Notes: generated by a model not told the origin, from the letters alone. A stretch of DNA of 64,000 nucleotides from Antilocapra americana (GCA_007570785.1 ML664174.1:6337402-6401401), one strand, 5' to 3'; positions 34,228 to 45,283 are shown, counted from the stretch's first letter. Numbers and translations: made by a program.

Positions 34228-34525
34228 TCACTCAGTTGTGTCCAACTCTTTGTGACCCCATGTACCGTCCATGGAATTCTCCAGGCTAGAATACTGGAGT
34301 GGGTAGCCTTTCTCTTCTCCAGGGGATCTTCCCAACCCAGGGATTGAACCCAGTTCTCTTGCATTGCAGGCAGATTCTTTACCTGTGGAGCTGCAAGGGA
34401 AGCCCAAGAACACTGGAGTGGGTAGCCTATCCCTTCTCCAGGGTATCTTCCAGACCTAGGAATCGAACCAGGGTCTCCCACATTGCAGGCAGATTCTTTA
34501 CCAACTGAACTATCAGGGAAACCCC
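34228..34525 (-). mobile_element. Bov-tA SINE with duplicated tRNA-like unit
   Basis: A short antisense BovA part is followed by a tRNA-like unit (gggattgaacccagttctct to gcaagggaagccc). A second diverged tRNA-like unit (gaatcgaaccagggtctccc to tatcagggaaacccc) follows, joined by a gaacactggagtgggtagcc segment. One ATCAAATG pair (34220-34227 and 34526-34533) flanks the whole, so it inserted as one piece. A compound Bov-tA subfamily of this form may already be described. Confidence 0.85.
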
Positions 34526-34575
34526 ATCAAATGGGTAGATAAATGGATAAAATTTGTTTTTGTTCATGAATCTAT

Positions 34576-34622
34576 AATTGCTACTGACAATCCATAATTG
34601 CTACTGAGGAAATTGCTACTGA
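34576..34622 (+). repeat. Three near-tandem copies of AATTGCTACTGA
   Basis: Perfect 12-mers lie at 34576-34587, 34596-34607 and 34611-34622, with spacers of 8 and 3 bases. This is local duplication in non-repeat DNA. Confidence 0.9.
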
Positions 34623-34769
34623 GTTATATCTCTTCACTTTTGAGGTTAGTGGCAAGGAAGTAAACAAATATACTTGGTCACAGTCCTAAAAAAAAAACAA
34701 CCTTATTGTCCCCTTCCCATAAAGAAATTAACACTAGACGGACTGAGAAAACTATAATTGTTACTAATT

Positions 34770-35265
34770 CACTGAAGCACTTATTGAGTATCTCTGGAAA
34801 GAAAGGATGAATAAAATATGGTTCTTAAGTTCTGAAGGCTTACAGTCCAGGTTTGAATTCAGACTGGTAAGGTAAGTTTCACTCTAGCATCAGAACCACC
34901 AAAATAGAACCAGCATGGAGAAGAGAGAGGAGTTCTTTACTCTGCCTAGGGAGACAGCAAAATCTCACCAAAGAGCTGATGAGCACACAAGCTCCACCAA
35001 GCAAAGAAGCTAGCAAAATGCATTTTCACAAAGGGTAAGTCAATGCAAAAACACAAAGGTAAGAGTGAGCAAGAAAGGCAGTTTGTGAAGCATGTGTACA
35101 TGGAATGGGATGCTGGGAGCTGAAACTGGAGAGATGAGCCAAGAAAATCTGACCTATGAAGCTAATGAGTTTGGATTCTATTCTGTAGAAAAGAAATTGA
35201 GAGATGTTTTTGGAGAGTGGCTGGATCAGATGTATTTCTCAGTGGATAATTCATTCCATCTTTCC
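34770..35265 (-). mobile_element. L2 LINE fragment
   Basis: Antisense L2 words in order: actgaagcacttattgagta, gaaggcttacagtccaggt, a gcaatgcaaaaacacaaagg-like block, gtttggattctattctgtag, gagtggctggatcagatgta. A 65-codon plus-strand frame here is repeat-derived. Confidence 0.6.
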
Positions 35266-35289
35266 AGGGCAGATCAACATCACCCTTAA

Positions 35290-35631
35290 ATCCAATTAGT
35301 TTTCACAAGCCCTGTGCTGGAAAGAATGCCAGGATGGGGGGAAAAATTACTTTTCTGAAGTCATTAATTTATGACTCATACTATCAATACAACAATCACA
35401 AGTAATAGGTTGGCCAATAAGAATGTAGGGCCATGGCCAAACAGAAAAAGCTCTGACTTTAAAAAAGGTTTTGCCTTATTTTTTAAATCACTCTCCGGCT
35501 CTCTTGTTTTTCACTTTGTAAGTTATTTACCACCCAAATCACGGCCTAAGGGGCTCTGAAACAAAATAGGAAAAGTAAGGAAACTGGTATCAAAAATCCT
35601 CCTATGAAATATGTCCAAGATGAAATATTGT
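35290..35631. other. Unassigned sequence
   Basis: No clear family. A short taggttggccaataag word near 35405 recalls ruminant mariner termini, but no matching opposite end is visible. Confidence 0.35.
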
Positions 35632-35641
35632 AACATGAGAA

Positions 35642-35899
35642 GAACATGGCAACTCACTCCAGTATTCTTGCCTAGAGAATCCCGTGGACAGAGGAGCCTG
35701 GTGGGCTGCTGTCCATTGGGTTGCACAGAGTTGGACACGACTGAAGCGACTTAGCAGGCATGCATGCATTGGAGAAGGCAATGGCAACCTGCTCCAATAT
35801 TCTTGCCTGGAGAATCCCAAAGACAGAGGAGCCTGGTGGGCTGCTGTCTATGGGGTCAAACAGAGTCGGACACGACTGAAGCGACTTAGCAGCAGCAGC
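35642..35899 (+). mobile_element. Bov-A2 SINE (BovA dimer)
   Basis: Two sense monomers each carry ggagcctggtgggctgctgt and cggacacgactgaagcgact-type sequence. The 3' end is an (agc)n tail. A perfect 10-bp duplication AACATGAGAA lies at 35632-35641 and 35900-35909. The monomers are close to each other and to the family, suggesting a young insertion. Confidence 0.96.
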
Positions 35900-35909
35900 A
35901 ACATGAGAA

Positions 35910-36560
35910 AAACATGTGCAAAGCAGTATGTAACATAGAAACACATTTTTGTCCAGAAAATTCATAGTAAATACGTTCATATATGCATAGAAGAAATGTA
36001 AAGGACTATACACAAACTTGCTATCAGTAGTTAAGTCTAAGATAATGGGGGATTTTTTCCTTTTTCTCCATAATATATTTCTTAAAAGTCTGAATTTTAT
36101 GAGTATGTACTACTTTTACAAGCAGAAAAACCACTGAAGGATCAATTTGATTTAAATAAAATCTTTCGACAGTGGCCTATAATCACAAAGGTTGTGGGAA
36201 GCCAGATAAGTGAACTAAAGCACTTCCATGTGACAGTCACCACTAACAAGCAGGTTTGCCCCATTTCTATGTGGTCAACATAACATATCAAAGGCAGGGT
36301 TTCTAGATTAGCAGACAATCCTCATTTATCCCCTCACTTTCTTCAGCAAAATGGTGTAATTCCATCCTAAGGTCATTTCTTTCCCCCCAAATGTGGACTT
36401 TAAAATGATGATTCTAATACTGAATATTTTACTGTTAGTCTGTATGAGCAGCAAATAATCTTTAGCTTTTGTCTTTGTGAGAAACAAATATTCAAGTTGG
36501 GCCTGCCGAATTTCCTCCTCTTGGGGGAGCAATAAACTGAAATGGTGAACTGAAGACACT
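35910..36560. other. Unassigned sequence
   Basis: No repeat or gene recognised. Confidence 0.4.
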
Positions 36561-36570
36561 CAAGATATCT

Positions 36571-36781
36571 CAGGAGCTTCCCAGGTGGCTCAGATGGTAG
36601 AGTCCACCTGCCTTGCAGGAGACCGAGGTTTGATCCCTGAATCAGAAAGATCTCCAGGAGAAGGGAATGGCAGCCCACTCCAGCATTCTTGCCTGGAGAA
36701 TCCCATGGACAGAGAAGCCTGGCGGGATACAGTCTGCGAGGTCGCAAAGAGTCAGACACAACTGAGTGACTAACACAACAA
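36571..36781 (+). mobile_element. Bov-tA SINE
   Basis: A sense tRNA-like head (gcttcccaggtggctcagat, B-box-like gtttgatccctg) and full BovA body, ending gactaacacaacaacaa. Flanks CAAGATATCT (36561-36570) and CAAGATGTCT (36782-36791) match at 9 of 10. Confidence 0.95.
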
Positions 36782-36792
36782 CAAGATGTCTT

Positions 36793-36879
36793 ATAGTCAC
36801 AGCAGGTCGCAACTAAAGGTCTGTGTGCCCCAACTAAGACTCAGCAGCAGCCAAATAAATCAATAATTTTTTTAAAAAT
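36793..36879 (+). mobile_element. CHR SINE 3' fragment
   Basis: The words ggtcgcaactaaaggtctgt, cccaactaagactcagcagc and agccaaataaatcaataa match the CHR 3' part. It is 5' truncated. ATGTCTT at 36786-36792 and 36880-36886 may be its duplication. Confidence 0.65.
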
Positions 36880-36886
36880 ATGTCTT

Positions 36887-37263
36887 CATGTGTTCCACTT
36901 CCCCTGCATAGAAATTCTGAAACCTTAAGACTAAGTCTAACCTGTTAGCAATAACCTTATTATATAGTTAGCTTTCACGTTTCAAAGTGCGCTCTTACAT
37001 CTTATTTTATGGGATCCTAATTCTATGAGATAGTTGGAGCTAGAACTTATCTTCATCTTTTTGCTCCTCATGATTTTTACATTTGAGGAGATACTCAGCT
37101 GGGAAAGGGCAGTAAATAGAAAAGGAATGCATCCCCAGTGCATAAAATTTGGAGAAAAAAAAAAGTAAAACAAAACAAAACAGAACCAAGCCGAAGAATC
37201 ATTCAGTCTTACCATCAGACATAACACTGTTATTCCTTGTGTCTAATAATTCTTCTCTATATT
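36887..37263. other. Unassigned sequence
   Basis: No repeat or gene recognised apart from an A-rich run with (caaaa)n at about 37151-37186. Confidence 0.4.
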
Positions 37264-37271
37264 CTATTAAG

Positions 37272-37387
37272 TGTGTGTTAGTCACTGAGTTGTGTCTGAC
37301 TCTTTGTGACCCCATGGACTGTAGCCTACCACGCGCCTCTGTCCATGGGATTTTCCAGGCAAGAGTACTGGAGTTGGTTGCCATTTC
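37272..37387 (-). mobile_element. BovA SINE monomer
   Basis: Antisense BovA body (gttgtgtctgactctttgtg to ggttgccatttc). A perfect CTATTAAG duplication lies at 37264-37271 and 37388-37395. Confidence 0.92.
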
Positions 37388-37549
37388 CTATTAAGCCCAT
37401 TTTAAAATGAGAAAATTTTCACATGACTAGTCAACATCAAAACTAGGGCTGAAATTCATGAACATGTTCCGTCACACCAGGAACCTCCTTTCTTCCTACT
37501 GACCTTTCCCTTTCACAATGCCCAAGCATTTTAAAAAAGAAAGCTTCAG

Positions 37550-38168
37550 GGACTTCCCTGGTGGTCCAGTGGCTAAGACTCTATGCTGCTAGTGTAGGGG
37601 GCCTGAGTTGGATTCCTGGTCAAGAAACTAGATCCCACATGCTGTAACTAAGACCCAATGGATAAGAAAGCTGTGGTACATATACACAATAGAATATTAC
37701 TCAGCATTAAGGAAAAATTCATTTGAATCAGTTCTACTCAGATGGACGAAACTGGAGCCCATTATCCAGAGTGAAGTAAGCCAGAAGCAAAAACAACAAT
37801 ACAGTATATTAACGCATATATATGGAATTTAGGAAGACGGTAACGAGAACCCAGCATGCGAGACAGCAAAAGGAACACAGATGTATAGAATAGACTCAGG
37901 GCCTCTATGGATGAGGGAAAGGGTGGGATGATATGGGAGAATGGCATTGAAACATGTTAATTATCATATGTCTAAGCAATAGCCGGCCCAGGATTGATGC
38001 TTGGGACTGGTGCAACGAGATTTCTGGGGGGGAGGGAGGAGGTAGGGGGGTTCTGGAGGGGGAGCATATGTGAACCCATGGTGATATCATGTCACTGTTT
38101 GGCAAAACTAATAAAAAAAAATGTTTAATAAAAAAATAAATAAATAAAATAAATATTTGAGAAAAGAG
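37550..38168 (+). mobile_element. CHR SINE 5' part joined to L1_BT 3' end (composite)
   Basis: 37550-37655 is the CHR head and body (gacttccctggtggtccagt to taactaagaccc). It changes abruptly at about 37656 into an L1_BT 3' end (gtggtacatatacacaatag, gagtgaagtaagccagaagc, gggatgatatgggagaatgg), which runs to an A-rich tail ending near 38155. GAAAGCTTCAG (37539-37549) and GAAAGCTGCAG (38169-38179) bracket the composite, preceded on the left by an L1-endonuclease-like TTTT/AAAAAA site. No separate duplication is seen at the inner junction. Confidence 0.85.
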
Positions 38169-38179
38169 GAAAGCTGCAG

Positions 38180-39242
38180 AAAAAGATTCTGATACGTTCA
38201 TATTTTACATAGTACATATGTTCATGTACTATGAAAACTTACCAATGGTCTTTGGAAACAGACATCTCTAGTATAAAAAACAATTGTTGAACTCAATGAT
38301 CTCTAAAATGCTCTTTAACTCTGAAACAACTCCAATCTTCTCTGAATGAAAAAAGGCTAGAAGACAGGGTCAAGAATCAGAGTCAAAAGGATATAAGATA
38401 AAGACAAATTAAGTAAGTCAAAAATCTCTTAAATAAGGGGTTAATAAAGTTAGTCAAAATCACGAATTGATGTCATAAGTTGGAACAAGGGTCAACTGAG
38501 GAAAGACAAACAAGTCCAGAAGGATGAGACTGAACCAACAAATACATCTGTCAGAGATGGCTCATTGTGCACAGAGCCTATTTCCTCTTCTATCCGGACA
38601 CATAGCTATGTCACATTTTCTAGTTGTCCTTATGTTCACTATGGCCATATAAGTCCAAGCTAGTGGAATATGGATGGGACTGGTTTGAGATACTTTCAGG
38701 GTTGACCTCCAAAAACCTCCCATTTGCAAATCATGTGCTTTCTTCTTCCAAAGTGACCTGGGAAGTCACCTGTTGAAAATGACTGAGCTACAAAGTGGAA
38801 GGAATTTCTGCTTGGAGAAGACCTTTCCACCAACTAAGAACATCTAGTTAAATTTGATGGGAGCAAGAAATAAATTTGAATTCACTGAGTCACTGAGATT
38901 TAGGAGTTTATATATGAAAACAACTAGTGTTAGGTAACAAATCAAATAGGCCCCGTGGGCAAGGCCAGACCCTAACATAGTCATGGATAAGCCTGTCTTC
39001 CTCAATCTAGGGCCATTAACTGCTGACCAGACTTTGATAGGAAAATGCTAACAGCACATTGAATGCTTTCCTGTTAATGAATTCAGACTCTGAATTTCAC
39101 ATAGAAAATCAAATGATAGATAGACTCATACATCTGTTATAAACAAATCATGAAAAGATGCAATGAAGTCCAAATGTCCAATCAAGTTTTGAGAAGACTT
39201 TGATTGCATTTTATGGTGAGAAAATCATAATTAAAATCAATT
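38180..39242. other. Unassigned sequence
   Basis: About 1 kb with no recognised repeat or gene. Confidence 0.4.
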
Positions 39243-39254
39243 ATAGCATACAGA

Positions 39255-41130
39255 AAAAGAAATGCAAAAAGGCAAAATGGTTGTCTGAGGAGGCCTTACA
39301 AATAGCTGAGAAAAGAAAAGAAGCTAAAGGCAAAGGAGAAAAGGAAAAATATACGCACCTGAATGCAGAGTTCCAAAGAATAGCAAGGAGAAATAAGAAA
39401 GCTTTCCTCAATGATCAATGCAAAGAAACAGAGGAAAACAATAGAATGGGAAAGACTAGAGATATCTTCAAGAGAATTAAAGATACTAAGGGAATATTTC
39501 ATGCAAGATGGGCACAGTAAAGGACAGAAACAGCATGGATCTAAGACGAGGTGGCAAGAACACACAGAACTATACAAAAAAGATCTTCATGACCCAGATA
39601 ACCACAATGGTGTCATCACTCACCTAAGAGCCAGACATCTTGGAATGTGAAGTCAAGTGGGCCTTAGGAAGCATTGCTACAAACAAATCTAGTAGAGGTG
39701 ATGGAATTTCAGTTGAGCTATTTCAAATCCTAAAAGATGATGCTGTTAAAGTGCTACACTCAATATGTCAGCAAATTTGGAAAACTCAGCAGTGGCCACA
39801 AGACTGGAAAAGGTCAGTTTTCATTCCAATCCCAAATAAAGGCACTGACAAAAAATGTTCAAACTATTACACAATTGCATTCATCTCACATGTTAGCAAA
39901 GTAATGCTCAAAATTCTCTAAGCTAAATTTCAACAGTACGTGAACCAAAGACTTCCAGACCTTCAAGCCTGATTTAGAGGAATCAGAGATCAAATTGCCA
40001 ACAACCACTGGATCATAGAAAAGGCAAGAGAGTTTCAGAAAAACAACTATTTCTGTTTATTTACTACACCAAAGCCTTTGACTGTGTGGATCACAACTCA
40101 CTGTGTTTCAAGAGATGGGAATATCAGACCACCTTATCTGCCTCCTGAGAAGTCTGTATGCAGGTCAAGAAGCAACAGTTAGAACTGGACATGGAACAAT
40201 GGACTGGTACAAAACTGGGAAAGGAGTACGTCAAGGCTGCATATTGTCACCCTGTTTATTTAACATATGTGCAGAGTACAATGTGAAATGCTGGGCTGAA
40301 TGAAGCTCAAGCTGGAATCAAGACTGCCGGGAAAAATATCAATAACCTCAGATATGCAGATGACACCACCCCTAGAGGAGAAAGTGAAGAGGAACTGAGG
40401 AGCCTCTTGATGAAAGTGAAAGAGGAGAGTGAAAAAGCTGGCTTAAAAATCAACTTTCAAAAAACTAAGATCATGGCATCCAGTCCCATCACTTCATAGA
40501 AAATAGATGGGGAAACAATGGAAACAGTGAGAGACTTAATTTTCTAGGGCTCCAAAATCACTGCAGGTGGTGACTGTAGCCTTGCTCCTTGGAAGAAAAG
40601 CTATGACCAATCTAGACAGCATATTAAAAAGTAGAGACATTACTTTGCCAACAAAGGTCCATCTAGTCAAAGCTATGGTTTTTCTAGTAGTCATATATGG
40701 ATGTGACAACTGGACCATAAAGAAAGCTGAGTGGTGAAGAATTGATGCTTTTGAACTGTCGTGTTGGAGAACTCTTGAGATTCCCTTGGACTGCAAGGAG
40801 ATCCAACCAGTCAATCCTAAAGGAAATCAGTATTCATTGAATATTGAATATTTATTGGAAGCACTGATGCTGAAGCAGAAACTCCAATACTTTGGCCACC
40901 TAATGCAAAGAACTGACTCATCTGAAAAGACCCTGATGCTAGGCAAGATTGAAGGCAGGAGGAGAAGGGGATGACAGAGGATGAGATGGTTGGATGGCAT
41001 CAACAACTTGATGGACATGAATTTGAGCAAGCTCTGGGAGTTGGTGATGAACAGGGAAGCCTTGTGTGCTGCAGTCCAAGGAGTTGTAAAGAGTCGGACA
41101 CAACTGAGCAACTTAAACTGAATTGAACTA
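39255..41130 (+). mobile_element. BovB LINE, 5' truncated
   Basis: It starts in the linker upstream of reverse transcriptase (aaagaaatgcaaaaaggcaa) and ends at the 3' terminus (gtcggacacaactgagcaac). Flanks ATAGCATACAGA (39243-39254) and ATAGCATATAGA (41131-41142) match at 11 of 12. Small deletions include one near 40580 that removes the catgaaattaaaag segment. Confidence 0.94.
39260..40974 (+). pseudogene. BovB ORF2 relic
   Basis: Open pieces read the linker (39260-39520), RT fingers (39640-39921, ending at an in-frame TAA that replaces a Gln-region codon), the palm motif block (40103-40303; TGHGTMDWY, GKGVRQG, SPCLFN) and the C-terminal end (40786-40974). The catalytic YADD survives at 40353-40364 but is out of frame with its neighbours. 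Frameshifts, stops and a deletion near 39975 leave no continuous enzyme. Confidence 0.87.
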
Positions 41131-41199
41131 ATAGCATATAGATTTTCCAAATCAGATATGCAAAAGGGAGAAAGGGCAAGCGGTATGAATTTGAGGGGA

Positions 41200-41402
41200 C
41201 ATATTTGTGTCCCCCCAAAATTCACATATTGAAACTCTAATTCCCAATGTGATAGTGTTTGGAGATGGGGCCTTTGGGAGGTAATTAGGTCATGAGAGTA
41301 GAACCCTCATGATGGGATTAGTGCCCTTACAAGAAGAAACACAAGAGCTTTCTTTTCTTCTTGCTGGTCATGTGAGGATAGAGTGAGAAGGAGGCTATGA
41401 CA
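41200..41402 (+). mobile_element. MLT1-like LTR fragment (ERVL-MaLR)
   Basis: A tgtgtccccccaaaattcac start is followed by ccaatgtgatagtgtttgga, gatggggcctttgggaggta, attaggtcatgagagtagaa, gggattagtgcccttacaag and gtcatgtgaggatagagtga. This is the MLT1 LTR order. Its 3' end is missing. Confidence 0.75.
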
Positions 41403-41436
41403 GAGGTAAAATAAAACTAATATTTAGAGAAACTCT

Positions 41437-41650
41437 ACCATATCCTAGAAACTTTCACATAGTTATTCTTAGTTAAGTCTCACAACAAATCTGGGTGGTA
41501 CTTATTATTATTCTCATTTTCATGAAAGAAGAAATCAAGATCATAGCAATTAAGTAATTAACTGAATTATACATCCAGGAAGTGGTGGGGCCTGCATTAA
41601 GCCCTAATGTGTCTCACTGCAAAGTTCATGCTCTTTTCACTATGTCCTTG
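41437..41650 (-). mobile_element. MIR SINE
   Basis: Antisense MIR words: ctttcacatagttattctta, aagtctcacaacaaatctgg, ttattattctcattttcatg, ccaggaagtggtggggcctg and catgctcttttcactatg. Confidence 0.85.
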
Positions 41651-42051
41651 CTACCTTTATATCTGTATGCATCTCAAGGGATTTGCAAACATCTCTCTGA
41701 CTCAAATACACTTCCTGGATGACCCCAAAGGTGACAGCCCCATTTCTCACCAATCTAGGTACAGTCAGAGAAGTCAATGCTCTTTAAATCTCCAAGAAAC
41801 AAAGAGGCAAAGCCCTCAACATTTTCCCCAAAAGGTGGTCTCTTAGAATATGCTTGGGGAAGATACTTAGAACTCATCTCTGCAGTGGATGTTTTCTTCC
41901 AGCTTCTGGCAGGTAGTGAGAAGATTAACATCTCTGGCTCAGTTTCACCACGTGAAAATTTCTCGTGGGCACACGCACGTATTAGCCACCTGCACGTCAA
42001 GTCACCTGACCTTCAAGCCAGATCACCCATCCTCAGAAACTGACATACATC
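41651..42051. other. Unassigned sequence
   Basis: No repeat or gene recognised. Overlapping 81- and 88-codon frames on opposite strands (41755-42043) have no known domain. Confidence 0.4.
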
Positions 42052-42064
42052 AAGAGGACATGTG

Positions 42065-42188
42065 AGGACTTCCCGGGTGGTCCAGCGATTAAGACTCTGT
42101 GCTTACAGTGCAGGGGGCTTGGCTTCGATCCCTGGTCAGGGAACTAAGATCCCACATGCCATATGGTGAGGCCAAAAATATTTTTAAA
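42065..42188 (+). mobile_element. CHR SINE
   Basis: Sense head gaggacttcccgggtggtcc and a cttcgatccctggtcaggga B-box region run through catgccatatggtgaggcc to an aaaaatatttttaaaa tail. Flanks AAGAGGACATGTG (42052-42064) and AAGAGGACCTATG (42189-42201) match at 11 of 13. Confidence 0.9.
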
Positions 42189-42201
42189 AAGAGGACCTAT
42201 G

Positions 42202-44017
42202 TAAAAAAGAATCCAAATTAAATGGGATATTAAAATATTTACAGAACTTATACAGTCCCTGTTCAAGAAAACTTTGATGCCCTCAAATCTACAAACACAT
42301 TTGTTATACTATGTGAAAGCAGTACATTTGGATATAAAGTTAAAACCGACATGCTGATCTGAACTAGTGGGCCACAGGCTGAAATGCTTACAGCAGTCAA
42401 AATTGGAAAAAGGAAATCACAGGCTTATCCAGTACAGTTCATAGCTGTTAATTTAGCTTTGGAAAAATCTTTCCTAAAGGAGAACCTCTAAATGGAAGCC
42501 ACAAGATGGCCTGAATAATGGCAGTGGTTTGTAAGGGGGGCCAACAACCCAGGAGAGCACAGGGGCCACACAACAGACACGCGGCTTCTCGAGTCCCTTT
42601 TCCCTTCAACCACTGTATCATCACAGCAAAACCCCTCAGACTGCCCAGGGCTTGAAAGTCTTCATCTATAATGCACATATAATTATATTCTTTAGGAAGG
42701 TATTGGATCTAAATGAAAAAAATAAATGTACTGTTTAAAGTCAATTGTACTTATTAGCCATATAAGATTGGAGAACAGGATGCCTGACTTTTACTCAGAG
42801 TTTTTCCAGTGACTCACTGTGTAATTCTGAGGACAGAGTCCTTTGATCTTTAGTTCCTTAGCCCATAACCAGGGAGTTTTAAATTGTGCCCCCAACCCCC
42901 GCCAGTCCTTTCAGAGGGACCCTTTCCAGCTTCTTTTGCCCTCAGATGAAAGGATCTATAGACGTGGAAAATTGTTGTTTGGTGATTTCCTATATCCCCC
43001 TTTCTAGAATTTCAGCCGTTCTCCTTTTACATCTGAAGGACACTGCAGAGAAATCACTGCTGTGCACAATTGAAGCCACAGGCTTAAAATTTCACTGTTG
43101 GAGGGGCAGGCTGAGAAGGAACAAGTCCGGCTTTAACACCACAAATATCTCCAATTACCAAATGTGGGCAGACAAAATACAAAAAAGCAAGGAGAGATAG
43201 AAAGGCCCTTGGTATTCTTCAAAGCTTCCCTTGTGGGATGAAAGTTCTTCTTTGAGGCTTCCAAGGCAGAAAGCCTGGGCAGCCTGCACACCTGGAGTGC
43301 ATTAGTGGGCCCTGGGCTTGAGGTGAAACAGGCTGAATTTCATCTAGATGCTTCCCACAATCCATTCTCATAAAAGCTCACAGTAATTTACCAGCTTAGG
43401 AACACGGCATGGTATTCGTGGAGCACTGAACCCTGGGATTACCTTCCAGAGTCACAGGATAAATCCCACTGCTCATCTATGTAAACACACTTTCATCTTG
43501 ATTACCTTGAGCTCAAGGAGAGTTTCATTTTGTTTGCTGTGGCACAGGGTCAAGACCAAAACCCACCCTCAAATTATTCTCATACCCCTCCCAGAAGCCT
43601 TTCAAAGAGCATCCAAACATTGATGTAATAATAAGTGAGTTTTCACATTAGGCTGTGTGCTAACCTAAATACAAGACATTCCATGCTTCTACTGTTTGCC
43701 TCCCTTTCCTCACCAGCCTCATGGAGGTGATGCTGGCTTGTCTTGCCACTTCCCCATGTTAGTGCTCCCAACCTATAAGGACAGGAATGCTCACAGTAGA
43801 CACCAGACAGGACCCAACTTCACCATGATGGCCACATGGCTGCTCTCATCCAGAAAGAAACCCTTTTGTCTTTCCACATTTCCTCATCGTTTCCTTACCT
43901 CTTGAAGTATGTAACGCAGCATAAGGGCTTGCCCCCTCACTGTGATTATCTATTATTCTTTGCATCTGCTCCCTAAGGTATCTCTCCCCACTCCCATCCA
44001 CTTAAAAAAGAAATAAT
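42202..44017. other. Unassigned, apparently low-repeat sequence
   Basis: About 1.8 kb with no SINE, LINE or LTR recognised. A 104-codon plus-strand frame at 42886-43200 has no recognisable domain, and I see no flanking splice or promoter evidence. It is a good candidate for cross-species alignment. Confidence 0.4.
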
Positions 44018-44019
44018 GC

Positions 44020-44172
44020 ATAAGGCCAGGGACTCTGGAGTTAAACGTTCTAGGCTCTGAAAATTCATGACCTGAATGCCCTTGGAAAAGTTGCTCAGCC
44101 TCTCTTTGCTTGTTTTCTAATTTGTAAAATGAGGATAATGATGCCAGCAACCCAGTAGAGTTGTAAAGATCA
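44020..44172 (+). mobile_element. MIR SINE
   Basis: Sense MIR: ggactctggagttaaacgtt, cttggaaaagttgctcagcc, tctaatttgtaaaatgagga, gtagagttgtaaagatcaaa. Confidence 0.8.
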
Positions 44173-44184
44173 AATATATGATAA

Positions 44185-45282
44185 AAACAGCTCATATAAT
44201 TCAATAACAAAAATACAATCTAATTGAAAAATGGGCAGAAGAACTAAATAGATACTTCTCTAAAGAGACATACAGACAGCCAATAGGCATATGAAAAGAT
44301 AGATGGTCATCATTGCTAATTATTAGAGAAATGCAAATCAAAACTACATTGAGGTATCACCTCACATTGGTCAGAATTACTATGATTAAAAAGTCTACAA
44401 ATAATGAATGTTAGAGAGGCTGTGGAGAAGACATTTTTGAAAAACACACTATAGAAAACATAATGCTTCATAAAACTGAAAATAGTTACCATATGACATA
44501 GCAATCCCACTCCTCAGCATATACCCAGAGAAAACTATAATTGTAAAAGATAACATGCACCCCTATGTTCATAGCAGCACTATTTACAATAGCCAAGACC
44601 TGGAAACAACCTAAATGTCTGTCAGATAGCCAGCCCAGGTCCTAGGCTGGTGCACTGGGATGACCCTGAGGGATGGGATGGGGAGGTGGGTTCAGGATGG
44701 GGAACACATGTACACCCATGGCTGATTCATATCAATGTATGGCCAAACCACTACAATACTGTAAAATAATTAGCCTCCAATTAAAAGAAATAAATTTTAA
44801 AAATTTAAAACAAATGTCAACAGATGAATGAATAAAGAAGATACACACACACAATGGAATATTACTCAGCCATCTAAAAGAATGAAACAATGGATGGACC
44901 TAGAGCTTATCACACTAAGAAAAGTAAATCAGAAAGAGAAAGACAAACACAATATGATATCACTTATATCAGAATCTAAAATATGACGCAAGTGAGCATA
45001 TCTATGAAACAAAGCCTCACAGACATGGAGAAGAGACTTGTGGTTGCCAAGAGGGAGGAGAGATGGGGAGGAGAGGATTGGGAGTTTGGGATTAACAGAT
45101 GCAAAGTAGTATATATAGGATGGGTTAATTTAAAAAGTCCTACTGTATAGCACAGGGAACTATATTCGATATCCTGTGATAAATCATAATGGAAAAGGAT
45201 ATGAAAAAGAATATAGATATGTATAACTGAATCACTTTGCTATACAGCAGAAATAAGCACAACAATGTAAATCAACTACCAG
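44185..45282 (+). mobile_element. L1 LINE, ORF2 end and 3' UTR, artiodactyl type
   Basis: It begins in ORF2 (attgaaaaatgggcagaaga, gagaaatgcaaatcaaaact, caatcccactcctcagcata) and continues to the 3' UTR (gtatagcacagggaactata, actgaatcactttgctatac, atgtaaatcaactac). A younger L1_BT 3' end (44620-44811) interrupts it. The last bases of its tail are lost where a BovB 3' end adjoins. Confidence 0.88.
44620..44811 (+). mobile_element. L1_BT 3' end inserted inside an older L1
   Basis: A 192-bp L1_BT 3' UTR (ccagcccaggtcctaggctg, tgatgaccc-like block, catggctgattcatatcaat) ends in an A-rich tail. AAATGTC at 44613-44619 and 44812-44818 is the target duplication, and the older L1 continues on either side (cctaaatgtc ... 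aacagatgaatgaataaaga). Confidence 0.9.
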
Positions 45283-45283
45283 T

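Noticed and set aside
34576..34622. CRISPR-like short spaced repeats
   Set aside because: Only three 12-mers with spacers of 8 and 3 bases, in vertebrate DNA without any associated genes.
35400..35440. Mariner-type terminal sequence (taggttggccaataag)
   Set aside because: No matching inverted end, no transposase remnant and no convincing TA duplication could be found nearby.
42886..43200. 104-codon plus-strand frame as a candidate exon
   Set aside because: No domain, no clear splice sites or promoter, and length is within chance expectation for this much sequence.
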